A stretch of 64,000 nucleotides of DNA from NCBI GenBank assembly GCA_910587355.1, contig CAJUKF010000003.1:30649-94648 (forward strand). The letters are read 5' to 3'. A program made the translations under genes and the position numbers. The stretch is from an uncultured Muribaculaceae bacterium. GTDB lineage: Bacteria > Bacteroidota > Bacteroidia > Bacteroidales > Muribaculaceae. The notes beneath the pieces are model-generated. The model was given only the letters and a program-made list of their open reading frames with translations, ran no database searches and was not told where the DNA came from. Positions 45,548-54,376 of this stretch are shown piece by piece; the stretch's first letter is position 1; the number at the start of each line of letters is the position of its first letter.

Positions 45548-45784
45548 TTATTTCGCGTTAGCTTCTACGAATGCTATTGCGTCGCCGACAGTTTTGATTT
45601 TCTCAGCTTCTTCGTCGGGAATGGTTACACCGAATTCTTTCTCAAAGTCCATGATAAGCTCAACGGTATCGAGTGAATCTGCACCGAGGTCGGTGATGAA
45701 AGATGCTGTTTCTGTTACCTGTTCGGGCTGCACACCGAGTTTGTCAACTACGATGCTTTTAACGCGATCTGCTACTTCAGACAT
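45548..45784 (-). CDS. acpP: Acyl carrier protein
   Basis: 78 residues, acidic four-helix protein. Ser37 in GADSLDTVEL is the phosphopantetheine attachment site. It contains one of the two GATC sequences found in the window (45766-45769). A near-consensus -7 box (TTACTTTG on the minus strand, 45830-45837) lies 46 bases upstream. Confidence 0.97.
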   Translation of the reverse strand: MSEVADRVKSIVVDKLGVQPEQVTETASFITDLGADSLDTVELIMDFEKEFGVTIPDEEAEKIKTVGDAIAFVEANAK

Positions 45785-45969
45785 AATAGTGTGGTTATTT
45801 TGTGATTAATAATTTGCGCTTTAGCGATGCAAAGTAAGTAAAAAATATCCAATTACAGAAATTTTTATTTATCCAAACCTTTGCCCGCGTTCCGTTTTTT
45901 ACCATTAATGCATTGCTCAGCAATAAATTAACCTCAATTAGCATCCTGTGTCAAAAATTGTTAATCAGG

Positions 45970-46000
45970 TTTGTCCTGCGACAACTTTTCGCTACTTTTG
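45970..46000 (+). promoter_or_regulatory. Promoter of dnaX
   Basis: TTTG (45970-45973), a 19-base spacer and TACTTTTG (45993-46000), matching the phylum consensus. The predicted start of transcription falls inside the palindrome that follows. Confidence 0.83.
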
Positions 46001-46030
46001 CACAGCTGCGGAAAAGCACCGCAGCTGTGC
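46000..46030 (+). other. Perfect 12-bp inverted repeat in the dnaX leader
   Basis: GCACAGCTGCGG - AAAAGCA - CCGCAGCTGTGC. The GC-rich repeat abuts the -7 box and ends 11 bases before the dnaX ATG. If transcribed whole it would form a very stable hairpin just before the start codon; as DNA it could be a repressor site overlapping the start of transcription. Confidence 0.75.
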
Positions 46031-46041
46031 ATTTATTCGAC

Positions 46042-47793
46042 ATGGAACAATATATCGTATCGGCCAGAAAATACCGCCCGTCGACCTTCGCATCCGTGGT
46101 CGGCCAGCCGGCTCTGACGGCGACGCTCAAAAACGCCATCGTCACCGACCGTCTGGCGCACGCATACCTCTTCTGCGGGTCACGGGGCGTGGGCAAGACA
46201 TCCTGCGCACGTATTTTCGCCAAGACAATCAACTGCACCTCGCGCACTCCCGACGGCGAGGCCTGCAACCAATGCGATTCATGCCGGCAATTCAATGAAA
46301 ACCGTTCGCTCAATATTCTCGAGCTCGACGCCGCATCGAACAACGGTGTCGACGACATGCGCCAGCTCATCGACCAGGTGATGATTCCGCCGGCATCCGG
46401 AAAATACCGCGTATTCATCATCGACGAGGTGCACATGCTCACCGCTGCTGCATTCAACGCTTTTCTGAAAACTCTTGAGGAACCGCCGTCATACGTCATT
46501 TTCATTCTCGCCACCACCGAGAAACACAAAATAATACCCACCATTCTGTCGCGATGCCAGATTTATGATTTCAACCGCATCACAATCGCCGATATGGTGG
46601 CACAGATGCAGCGCATTGCTGCAAACGAAGGCATAAGTGCCGAACCGGCAGCCCTCAACCTGATAGCACGCAAGGCCGACGGTGCCATGCGCGACGCTCT
46701 GTCAATATTCGACCAGGTGGCTGCAAGTTCACGGGGAAACATCACCTATCAGTCGGCAATCGACAATCTCAACGAACTCGACAACAGCTACTACGAGCGG
46801 CTTGTCGATGCTTTCGTAGCTCAGGATGTGGCAACATCGCTGCTCATTTACAAAGAGGTGCGCGAGAAAGGTTTTGACTCACTCTTCTTCATCAATGGTC
46901 TCGCACGCTACCTCCGCGACCTCATGGTAGCCATGAACCCCACAACCCTGTGCCTTCTGGAAGCTACCGACGATGTAAGGCAGGCTATGGCAGAGAAAGG
47001 CTCGAAACTTCACCCCACATTCCTTTACAGGGCCATGGACCTCTGCAACGAAGCCGATTTCAATTTCCGCACCGCCGGCAACAAACAATTTCTCATAGAG
47101 CTGACGCTCATCAAACTGTGCCAATTACTCAGCCCCTCGCCCGATGAAAGCGGAAGCGACGGGGGGCAACTGAGACCGCTGGAGAGTTTCACCACCTCTT
47201 CTCCGGCACCGCAATACACCGGCACACCTGCACAACCGCACCTGCCCCCGGCACCGGTAACCATAGCCCGGCCAGAGACAGCGCCTGTTGCCGCCAAGAC
47301 TGCCCCACTGCCCGAAAAGCATCATAAAACTTATACCTCGGGTACTCTCTCGTTAAAGAGTACGGCTCCTAAGCCAGAAATCCGGCCTGAGCCGGTGCAA
47401 CAGTCTATAGTGGCTGAACCGGAATTCAGAAGCAAGCCCTACACCGACGCCGACTTTGCATCGGCATGGAGCGCCGTCGCCTCTACCTTAAAAAGCGACC
47501 CCATGCTCACGAGCGTGCTTACAGCAAGCGAGCCACAGCGCAAAGCCGACAACAGCTTTGAAATCAAGGTGTGGAACTCCGTTCAGGCCGACATCGTACA
47601 GAAATCTCTAAGTCTGATTACCGGGCAACTCCGCGACCGCCTGTCAAACGATGCCATAACAATAGAACCGAGGGTAAGCAAAGGCGACATTCCTCCGGCG
47701 TTCTGGACTGAACAACAAGTGCTCGACTATTTGCTCAAATCAAATCCGACACTCTCGGAAATGGTGACAAAATTCAAAATGCACCTCATTTAA
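46042..47793 (+). CDS. dnaX: DNA polymerase III subunit gamma/tau
   Basis: 583 residues from the ATG at 46042, preferred to the open frame from 45913, which contains the promoter. The clamp-loader AAA+ region shows Walker A GSRGVGKTSCARIF, a zinc-binding Cys group (C..C....C..C in CTSRTPDGEACNQCDSC), Walker B FIIDEVHML and the SRC sensor LSRCQIYDF. Residues 385-480 are Pro/Thr/Ala-rich linker, and a tau-like C-terminal domain follows. I see no A-rich slippery site of the E. coli type. Confidence 0.95.
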   Translation: MEQYIVSARKYRPSTFASVVGQPALTATLKNAIVTDRLAHAYLFCGSRGVGKTSCARIFAKTINCTSRTPDGEACNQCDSCRQFNENRSLNILELDAASNNGVDDMRQLIDQVMIPPASGKYRVFIIDEVHMLTAAAFNAFLKTLEEPPSYVIFILATTEKHKIIPTILSRCQIYDFNRITIADMVAQMQRIAANEGISAEPAALNLIARKADGAMRDALSIFDQVAASSRGNITYQSAIDNLNELDNSYYERLVDAFVAQDVATSLLIYKEVREKGFDSLFFINGLARYLRDLMVAMNPTTLCLLEATDDVRQAMAEKGSKLHPTFLYRAMDLCNEADFNFRTAGNKQFLIELTLIKLCQLLSPSPDESGSDGGQLRPLESFTTSSPAPQYTGTPAQPHLPPAPVTIARPETAPVAAKTAPLPEKHHKTYTSGTLSLKSTAPKPEIRPEPVQQSIVAEPEFRSKPYTDADFASAWSAVASTLKSDPMLTSVLTASEPQRKADNSFEIKVWNSVQADIVQKSLSLITGQLRDRLSNDAITIEPRVSKGDIPPAFWTEQQVLDYLLKSNPTLSEMVTKFKMHLI

Positions 47794-47802
47794 TCGATTT
47801 AA

Positions 47803-50205
47803 ATGAAACACATTTTAAATATCTGCGCATTGTCATTCGCCCTGCTTGGCACAGGCAATGCATCATACGCCGCTGTACCCGCCGGATATTACTCCTCCTG
47901 CGAGAACAAAGGCGGCCAGGAACTCCTCGAAGCCCTACATTCCACTATCGGGACCCATACTACAGTAAGCTACAGTGCTCTCTACGACCTATACAAGACA
48001 TCGGATGTATATCCCGAAGACGGCAAAATCTGGGACATGTACTCAACAAAGCACTGGGACACCGGCAAGGAGGAATGCGGCTCATACAAGAAAATAGGCG
48101 ACTGCTACAACCGCGAGCACTCGTTTCCCAAAAGCTGGTTCGACAATAAATCCCCGATGTCGAGCGATGCTTTCCATATCTACCCCACAGACGGAAAAGT
48201 AAACGGTCAGCGCTCCAACAATCCCTACGGAGAGTGTGCCGGTGGCACTTCGGTGGCATCTTCAGGCGGCGTGAAAGCTTTAGGGAAACTCGGCAAAAGC
48301 ACTTTCAACGGATACTCGGGTACTGTATTCGAGCCCGATGACGAATACAAGGGCGACTTCGCACGCTCTTATTTCTACATGGCGGCATGCTACAACAACC
48401 GCATAGCGTCGTGGCACAGCGACATGCTCGCCGGCAACAGCTATCCGGCTTTCAGAGAGTGGGCTGTCGAACTTCTGCTGAAATGGGACCGTCAGGACCC
48501 CGTCAGCCAGAAGGAAATCGACCGCAACGAAGCGGTGTACAGCCGCCAGCACAACCGCAACCCGTTCATCGACCACCCCGAACTCGCCCAGTATATCTGG
48601 GGTGACAAGAAAAATCTCGTATGGAGCGGCAGCGAAGAAGCTGTTGTAACCATAAACCGCCCTGCCGACGGCTCGGAATTCTTCGTCGGCACCACAGGCC
48701 CCGGTATCGCAGTCACCGCTCCCCTGAGCATAAAGACCACAAACGCCACAGGCACTGTCACAATAAATCTCGCAGGCACCGGCTTCAAAGTTTCGACCGG
48801 AACTATCTCTGCAGCTGCGGCTAACAAAGGCACTAATGTAAACATCACATATACACCAGATGCCGTAGGCGGGCACTCGGCCACACTGGCTGTCACTGCC
48901 GGCAGCGCCAAAGCGGTTGTTATCCTCAAAGGCTCCGCAATCAGCGGCATACCGGCATCGGCCGCTGCCGATGTCACCGACAACTCATTCACGGCACGCT
49001 GGACATATGTCGGCGATGACCGCGACGGAAAATACGCCCTCACTGTTTCTGACGCGGAAGGTGTGCTCGACGGCTATCCTGTCGATGTCGACGCCAAAGC
49101 CGGCTCATACACCGTCGAAGGTCTCGCGCCCCTGACCGACTATACTTATTCGCTTGCCGGAGAGTCAATCCAAAGTCAGACTATCAGCGTGAAAACAGGC
49201 GAAGCCGTACGCTCCGTCGATTTTCTGTTCGACGGCGACTTGTATTTCGCCACCGCTCCCGGCGTGCCCTCTCCCGCGGCCGAGATTTTCATCGTCACCC
49301 AGAATATCGAATCCGACATCACCGTATCGGTCGACACTCCGTTCGAGCTTTCGGTCGACAACACCTCATGGAGCACTTCAATCACTCTCTCGCCCGACGA
49401 AGACCGCATGTACATGCGTCTCAACAGTTCCACTGCAGGCTCGTTTGAGACCGCTATCCGGGCCGAGAGCAGCGATTTTGTCACCGACGATGCTTTCGCA
49501 CAGGGTGTCGCAACAGCATCGCCCGGTCTGTTCGAAGACTTCGAGACCGTTGCCGAGAAAGCCGATAATTATGAGAACAAGACTTACACAGGCACGGCCT
49601 GCAAATGGAACATCACCGATGCCGGCATATGGAAAGCCGACGGAGGCCACGACAGCATATACAGCCTCCGCATGGGCAAGACAAGCAAATCGGCTCTCGA
49701 AATGGCAGAGGACTGTCTCACGGGCATCGGCGACATATCGTTCTACGCACAGCGCTGGACAGCCAAAGAAGGCGATGTCACCGTTGCTGTCGAATACTCT
49801 ACAGACGGAGGAGCCTCATGGCGGCTTGCCGGTAACGTGACTGTGACAGCCGACAGCTACTCCGAGTATCGCGTTCATGCCGGTGTAGAAGGCAAAGCAC
49901 GTATGCGCATCCGCCAGACCGATGGCGGACGTTTCAACATCGACGACATAAGTCTCTCGCGCCAGAGCTCGGGCCTCGGCGAGCCCGAAGCCGAGCGTCA
50001 TCAGTGGAACGCATACAGCCACAGCGGCAGTCTTTATATTGACGTGACTAAGGCTGACGGAATCGAAGCTGCGGTCTATGCCGTCGACGGCACAACTGTT
50101 TTCGCAGGCCGGCTTCCCGAAGGCACATCGGCATTCGCACTCACACCCGGCACCATTGTCATCGTAGCGACAGATGACTTCTCTCGTACCGTGCTCATAC
50201 GCTAA
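47803..50205 (+). CDS. Secreted multidomain endonuclease I with putative type IX sorting tail
   Basis: 800 residues. Signal peptide 1-23. Endonuclease I domain about 24-270, with the metal/His centre NREHSFPKSWF, the segment SDAFHIYPTDGKVNGQRSNNPYG and HNRNPFIDHPELA. Then come a BACON/Ig-like domain (about 275-385), a fibronectin-III-like domain (about 390-455), a second beta-sandwich (about 465-550) and a jelly-roll-like domain (about 560-725) with DDISL near its end. The last 65 residues (AAVYAVDGTTVFAG and the ending RTVLIR) resemble a type IX secretion C-terminal domain. It is likely a surface or secreted DNase/RNase for nutrient nucleic acid. It starts 9 bases after dnaX. Confidence 0.83.
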   Translation: MKHILNICALSFALLGTGNASYAAVPAGYYSSCENKGGQELLEALHSTIGTHTTVSYSALYDLYKTSDVYPEDGKIWDMYSTKHWDTGKEECGSYKKIGDCYNREHSFPKSWFDNKSPMSSDAFHIYPTDGKVNGQRSNNPYGECAGGTSVASSGGVKALGKLGKSTFNGYSGTVFEPDDEYKGDFARSYFYMAACYNNRIASWHSDMLAGNSYPAFREWAVELLLKWDRQDPVSQKEIDRNEAVYSRQHNRNPFIDHPELAQYIWGDKKNLVWSGSEEAVVTINRPADGSEFFVGTTGPGIAVTAPLSIKTTNATGTVTINLAGTGFKVSTGTISAAAANKGTNVNITYTPDAVGGHSATLAVTAGSAKAVVILKGSAISGIPASAAADVTDNSFTARWTYVGDDRDGKYALTVSDAEGVLDGYPVDVDAKAGSYTVEGLAPLTDYTYSLAGESIQSQTISVKTGEAVRSVDFLFDGDLYFATAPGVPSPAAEIFIVTQNIESDITVSVDTPFELSVDNTSWSTSITLSPDEDRMYMRLNSSTAGSFETAIRAESSDFVTDDAFAQGVATASPGLFEDFETVAEKADNYENKTYTGTACKWNITDAGIWKADGGHDSIYSLRMGKTSKSALEMAEDCLTGIGDISFYAQRWTAKEGDVTVAVEYSTDGGASWRLAGNVTVTADSYSEYRVHAGVEGKARMRIRQTDGGRFNIDDISLSRQSSGLGEPEAERHQWNAYSHSGSLYIDVTKADGIEAAVYAVDGTTVFAGRLPEGTSAFALTPGTIVIVATDDFSRTVLIR

Positions 50206-50223
50206 TATCACTGAACATCTAAG

Positions 50224-51417
50224 ATGCGCCACATATCACTTACAATAATTGCAGCGACACTGACGCTTCTGGTCGCCTGCAGTCCGCGTCATTCCGGCAA
50301 CGGCAGCAACGAAAAACTCACTGCCGACATCGACAGTCTGTTCACCCCGATGTTCGATGGTTCGGGACCAGGAGCTATCGTACTTATCGCCAAGGGCGAT
50401 TCGGTAATCTACGAGCGAGGCTTCGGTAAAGCGCGCCTTGATGACACATATGCCCCGATTGACAGCTCCACGCTGTTCAACATATGCTCAATTTCGAAGC
50501 AATTCTCTTCCGCGGCGCTCCTTCTGCTTCAGGAACGCGGCACACTCTCGCTCGACGATACGGTATCGGGCTTTTTTCCAGAATTCCATTCTCCCCTTCT
50601 CAGACAAATCACTCTCAGGCAGATGATGTCGCATACCTCAGGTATACCCGACACACGCCCCCGTACTGAAACTCAGTGGAAGCAATACCTTAAAAAACAC
50701 AAAAGCGTATATGCTAACGTCGACGACTACAAGCATTATGCGCTTTGGGAAGAGTCGACACGCTACCTTGACGACCTCGACTCTCTCGCCTTCACACCAG
50801 GCACACGATACGAGTATCAGAACCCCACATTCCAGCTCGTACTGCCTATTGTCGAACGCGTTTCCGGGCGAGAATTCACCGCATGGATGCGAGAGAACAT
50901 ATTCTCTCCCGCCGGTATGTCAAATACCGTATATCTTGAACCTGACGTGCCGATGAACGACTATGCACACGGCTATATCCCCGCTGAGGGCGATGACAGC
51001 ACCGCTTTCCGCAGCCGCGACGGACGCTGGGAGGAATCGGACTACGGCGAGGCCAGTTTCTTCCCGACCAAAGCCGACGGAGGACTCTATACCACATCGC
51101 GAGGCTTCCTGCGCTGGCAACGCGCCCTTTATGCCGACCGAATCATCAGCAAGGAATCACTCGCAGACGCAACCGCACCGATAATACTCACTGACGAAGC
51201 CGACACTTATTACGGGCTGGGGCTCTTCTCCTACCGGCACGAAGGTTTTCCGCTGAAAATTTTCCATACAGGCGACAACGGCGGCTTCTACACCTATGCC
51301 GCATACTTCCCCGAGAGTGAGGCGTCCGTGATTATATTTGCCAACCGGCCCGACTGGGACCGTCCGGCCACGGTGGCAGCCGTCGACAGCATACTCGTTG
51401 CCGACAAAATCATTTAA
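50224..51417 (+). CDS. Beta-lactamase-family serine hydrolase lipoprotein
   Basis: 397 residues with an SPII lipobox (LTLLVAC, Cys19). Class C/PBP4-like motifs: SISK (Ser catalytic and Lys), YQN as the YxN motif and HTGDNGG as the HxG motif. These lipoproteins are D-Ala-D-Ala peptidases or esterases in the envelope; true beta-lactamase activity is not implied. It follows the endonuclease gene by 18 bases. Confidence 0.85.
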   Translation: MRHISLTIIAATLTLLVACSPRHSGNGSNEKLTADIDSLFTPMFDGSGPGAIVLIAKGDSVIYERGFGKARLDDTYAPIDSSTLFNICSISKQFSSAALLLLQERGTLSLDDTVSGFFPEFHSPLLRQITLRQMMSHTSGIPDTRPRTETQWKQYLKKHKSVYANVDDYKHYALWEESTRYLDDLDSLAFTPGTRYEYQNPTFQLVLPIVERVSGREFTAWMRENIFSPAGMSNTVYLEPDVPMNDYAHGYIPAEGDDSTAFRSRDGRWEESDYGEASFFPTKADGGLYTTSRGFLRWQRALYADRIISKESLADATAPIILTDEADTYYGLGLFSYRHEGFPLKIFHTGDNGGFYTYAAYFPESEASVIIFANRPDWDRPATVAAVDSILVADKII

Positions 51418-51459
51418 CAAGGTTTTTAACAACTTCATTTACAATCTATCTATTTAAAA

Positions 51460-52497
51460 ATGTTTACAGAAAAACGGAGCAGCATGCTCCATGGTGTTCT
51501 CCTTATAGGACTCTTCTCCTGCGCGGCCTTCTATATCGGCTCGGCGCAGATATTCACCGAGCTGTCGTTCAGCCCCATGATTATAGGCATCATTCTCGGT
51601 ATGCTCTATGCCAACAGCCTCCGCAACCATTTGCCCGAGACATGGGTCCCCGGCATACAGTTCTGCTCAAAAAAACTGCTGCGCCTTGGCATCATCCTCT
51701 ACGGTTTCCGCCTCACATTCATGGATGTGGTCGCTGTGGGACTTCCGGGCATCATCATCGATGTAGTAGTCGTCACAGTCACTATCATCGGCGGCTACTG
51801 GCTCGGCAAAGCCCTTAAAATGGACCGTGACATAGCCCTGCTGACATCAATCGGCAGCGGCATCTGCGGAGCGGCCGCCGTACTCGGCGCCGAATCGACG
51901 ATTCAGACCAAGCCTTACAAAACAGCTGTCGCGGTGGCTACAGTAGTGATTTTCGGCACCATTTCAATGTTCCTTTACCCCATTGCATACCGTGCCGGCA
52001 TTCTCAACCTCTCACCTGAAGAAATGGGCATCTATGCCGGTGCGACCCTCCACGAAGTGGCTCACGCCGTAGGCGCAGGCAATGCAATGGGGCCTGAAAT
52101 CTCAGATGTTGCTGTCATCGTCAAGATGATACGCGTGATGCTGCTTGTGCCCGTACTCCTCGTGCTCGGCTACTGGGTTGCAATTTCAGCCGTCAAGCAA
52201 GGAGTTACCGGCACGGCTGCAAAAGGCAAAGTTGCAGTGCCATGGTTCGCCCTCGGCTTCCTCGCAGTCATCGGCTTCAATTCGTTCGGCCTGCTGCCTC
52301 AGTCGGCTGTCGATGTAATCAACTACATCGACACATTCCTTCTCACAATGGCCATGGTAGCCCTCGGTGCCGAAACAAGCATTGACAAATTCAAGAAAGC
52401 CGGTGCAAAACCATTTATCTTGGCATTCCTTCTTTACATATGGCTAATCGCTGGCGGCTGGGCGCTTGCAAAATACATCACGCCGCTATTCATCTGA
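51460..52497 (+). CDS. YeiH-type membrane transporter (UPF0324)
   Basis: 345 residues, about ten membrane helices. FSPMIIGIILGMLYAN, LLRLGIILYGFRLT, GSGICGAAAVLGAES and GATLHEVAHAVGAGNAMG are the conserved family segments. The family is annotated as putative sulfate/sulfite or anion exporters; the substrate is unproven. The gene ends 20 bases before the bidirectional terminator. Confidence 0.9.
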   Translation: MFTEKRSSMLHGVLLIGLFSCAAFYIGSAQIFTELSFSPMIIGIILGMLYANSLRNHLPETWVPGIQFCSKKLLRLGIILYGFRLTFMDVVAVGLPGIIIDVVVVTVTIIGGYWLGKALKMDRDIALLTSIGSGICGAAAVLGAESTIQTKPYKTAVAVATVVIFGTISMFLYPIAYRAGILNLSPEEMGIYAGATLHEVAHAVGAGNAMGPEISDVAVIVKMIRVMLLVPVLLVLGYWVAISAVKQGVTGTAAKGKVAVPWFALGFLAVIGFNSFGLLPQSAVDVINYIDTFLLTMAMVALGAETSIDKFKKAGAKPFILAFLLYIWLIAGGWALAKYITPLFI

Positions 52498-52510
52498 TTT
52501 TTTCCCTCAT

Positions 52511-53356
52511 TCAGCATAAAAGCCGTGCCGCTCCAAGTTGCGACACGGCTTTTTCATATTCTTCGAGACGCGGAACTAAAATGCGTCGGCCGTTTTTGAA
52601 CGGAGCCGTCTTGTATACGCAGCCCCACTGTTCGACAAAAGCCTGTGTGGCCGGATACTGCCACGGGCCGAAAGGATTGCGCGACATCACATAGTATGTG
52701 TCGCCGCCGGTGCTGTAAAGCAGATAGTACCAGTCGTTCCATTTGAAGTAATCAGAGCACTCAGGTGTAGCGACCTGACCGGCAAGTACTGCTTTGGACT
52801 CTTTCCAGTTTTTAAGGTCATCGGATACCATATGATACAGATAGCCTCCGAACCCTTCTATCACAGGATTTTTCTTGTAAGCCGAAATGAACAAGTGATA
52901 TGTGCCGTCTTCGTCCCTGAAGACTTTCGGGTCGCGGAAATCACGGCTCACGCACTCCTCCGGCGGAAAATAGAAAGGATTCGGCTGCTGTTTCACGAAT
53001 TTCTTGCCGCCATCGTCGCTCACGGCATAGCTGAGCTGCTCGTGTACTCCCTTGTCGTCCTGCACACGTGTCGAGTAGAATGCATAGAATTTGTCTTTGT
53101 CGGCAATCACCGAACCGGTGCATATCGACTTCTCCCAGTCCTGCTCGAAGCCTACGGCAACGGGATAATGCGTCCAGTTCACAAGGTCTCCCGATGTGCT
53201 CAGCGCCCACTGATGACCGCCGAGACCGCCGAGTCCCGAATGATGACCCTCGTCAAGCAGCCAGTAGACATAGAAAGTGCCGTCGTGATAGTAAAAACAG
53301 TCGCCCGTAAAGAGATGTCTTTCGGCAGTCTTGACAAACGACAGCCTCCGGAGCAA
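52511..53356 (-). pseudogene. C-terminally truncated GH32/GH43-like glycosidase
   Basis: 281 codons from a TTG at 53356; there is no ATG near the expected start. The five-bladed propeller begins normally: HLFTGDCFYYHDG, LDEGHHSGLGGLGGHQWALS, an RDP motif in DFRDPKVFRDEDG and an E-C-like acid motif in ATPECSDYF. After KTAPFKNGRRILVP the sequence runs through the 52518-52554 hairpin and stops, so the last blade and the C-terminal beta-sandwich of homologues of about 450-490 residues (from memory) are missing. I read it as a remnant; a short functional protein is less likely. It is downstream of, and on the strand of, the 3-keto-glycoside cluster. Confidence 0.65.
52518..52554. terminator. Bidirectional terminator
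   Basis: AAAAGCCGTG / CACGGCTTTT, 10-bp perfect stem with a 16-base loop, T-rich on the + side. It serves the YeiH gene and lies inside the last codons of the truncated glycosidase frame on the other strand. Confidence 0.8.
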
Positions 53357-53394
53357 TGAAGCCGGAGACTGTCGTTCAATGAGTCTAAGCTTTA

Positions 53395-54297
53395 TTATTT
53401 CTTATATGAAGCCTTTACGAAAGGTGCGTTGTTGAGATATTCAGAGCTCTGACGGATACCTTCTTCGGGGTCTCCGGTGAACTCTTCGATTTCAACATAA
53501 TAATTCTCCACACCGGCAGTATCGGCATTGTTGAAAATAGCGTCGAAACCTACCATACCGCTCTGGCCTATCTCACGGAGGTCTTTGATATGGAGAAGTT
53601 TGAATCTGCCTGGATATTTCTTGAAATAATCGACGGGAGCTGCATGACCATACATTGTCCAGTACACGTCCATCTCGAAGAGAACGGCTGGGTCGGTGTT
53701 CTCAATCATATAGTCAAGCATCTTCTTGCCTTCCACTTCGTTGAATTCGTGCGAATGGTTATGGTATCCGAACTGAAGGCCCTGGGCCTGACAGCGTCGT
53801 GCCACTTCGCTGAGAGCCTCGCACTGCTTCTGCAGGTCGGCAATCGAATCGGGAACACCCATCCACGGCATCACGATATATTCCATTCCTGCAGCCTTGT
53901 GGTCGGCGATTGTCTTGTCCCACCATTTGTAGAAATCGGCGTAGTCGCCCGATTTCATTTCGTCAGCCGAGAGACTGCGGCCTGTGTGCGACGATGTGGC
54001 CTTAAGACCGGCATTCTCGCACGCTTTGGCAAATTCTTCGGGAGTAAGACCATAAAACAGTCCTTTCTCGTTGTCGTAATTGGCAGCTTCCACATGGGTG
54101 TAGCCGTTGTCTGCTACTGATTTAAGGAGACCGGGGAGGTTGTCGTGATATTTCTGGCCATCATCAAGCAGATGACGCACCGAATAGAGCTGAATGCCCA
54201 TTTCTTTCTTCGGAGTCCCGGCCTGTGTGCCGGTGCATGCGACTGTGCCTCCGAGCAGTATTGCCGTCATGGCAAAAAGTATTGTTTTCAGTTTCAT
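53395..54297 (-). CDS. TIM-barrel sugar isomerase/lyase-like lipoprotein
   Basis: 300 residues. An SPII lipobox (GGTVAC, Cys21) places it in the periplasm on a membrane. The AP_endonuc_2/xylose-isomerase-like fold shows MGIQLYSVRHLL, HVEAANY, GYHNHSHEFNEV and FEMDVYWTMYGHAAP, with the metal-binding Glu/His/Asp residues of this superfamily. With DUF1080 and two Gfo/Idh proteins this is the gene set seen in oxidative 3-keto-glycoside cleavage (in B. thetaiotaomicron around BT2156-BT2159, from memory). There such a TIM-barrel protein acts on 3-keto sugars or 2-hydroxy-3-keto-glycals. Confidence 0.85.
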   Translation of the reverse strand: MKLKTILFAMTAILLGGTVACTGTQAGTPKKEMGIQLYSVRHLLDDGQKYHDNLPGLLKSVADNGYTHVEAANYDNEKGLFYGLTPEEFAKACENAGLKATSSHTGRSLSADEMKSGDYADFYKWWDKTIADHKAAGMEYIVMPWMGVPDSIADLQKQCEALSEVARRCQAQGLQFGYHNHSHEFNEVEGKKMLDYMIENTDPAVLFEMDVYWTMYGHAAPVDYFKKYPGRFKLLHIKDLREIGQSGMVGFDAIFNNADTAGVENYYVEIEEFTGDPEEGIRQSSEYLNNAPFVKASYKK

Positions 54298-54316
54298 AGT
54301 ATCGGTTTATTTATTT

Positions 54317-54360
54317 CAAAGGGTGTCACAACCCGTTGTGCGGAATTATGACACCCTTTG
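54317..54360 (-). other. Perfect inverted repeat between cluster genes
   Basis: CAAAGGGTGTCA / TGACACCCTTTG, 12-bp perfect arms with a 20-base loop, between the DUF1080 stop and the TIM-barrel start. The minus-strand sequence after the stem lacks a T-run, so it is more likely an mRNA-stabilising or attenuating hairpin than a full terminator. Confidence 0.65.
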
Positions 54361-54376
54361 TCAGATTTTGGGCTTA

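Noticed and set aside
45913..46041. Upstream extension of dnaX
   Set aside because: It contains the consensus promoter and the palindrome, and homologues start at MEQYIVSARKYRP.
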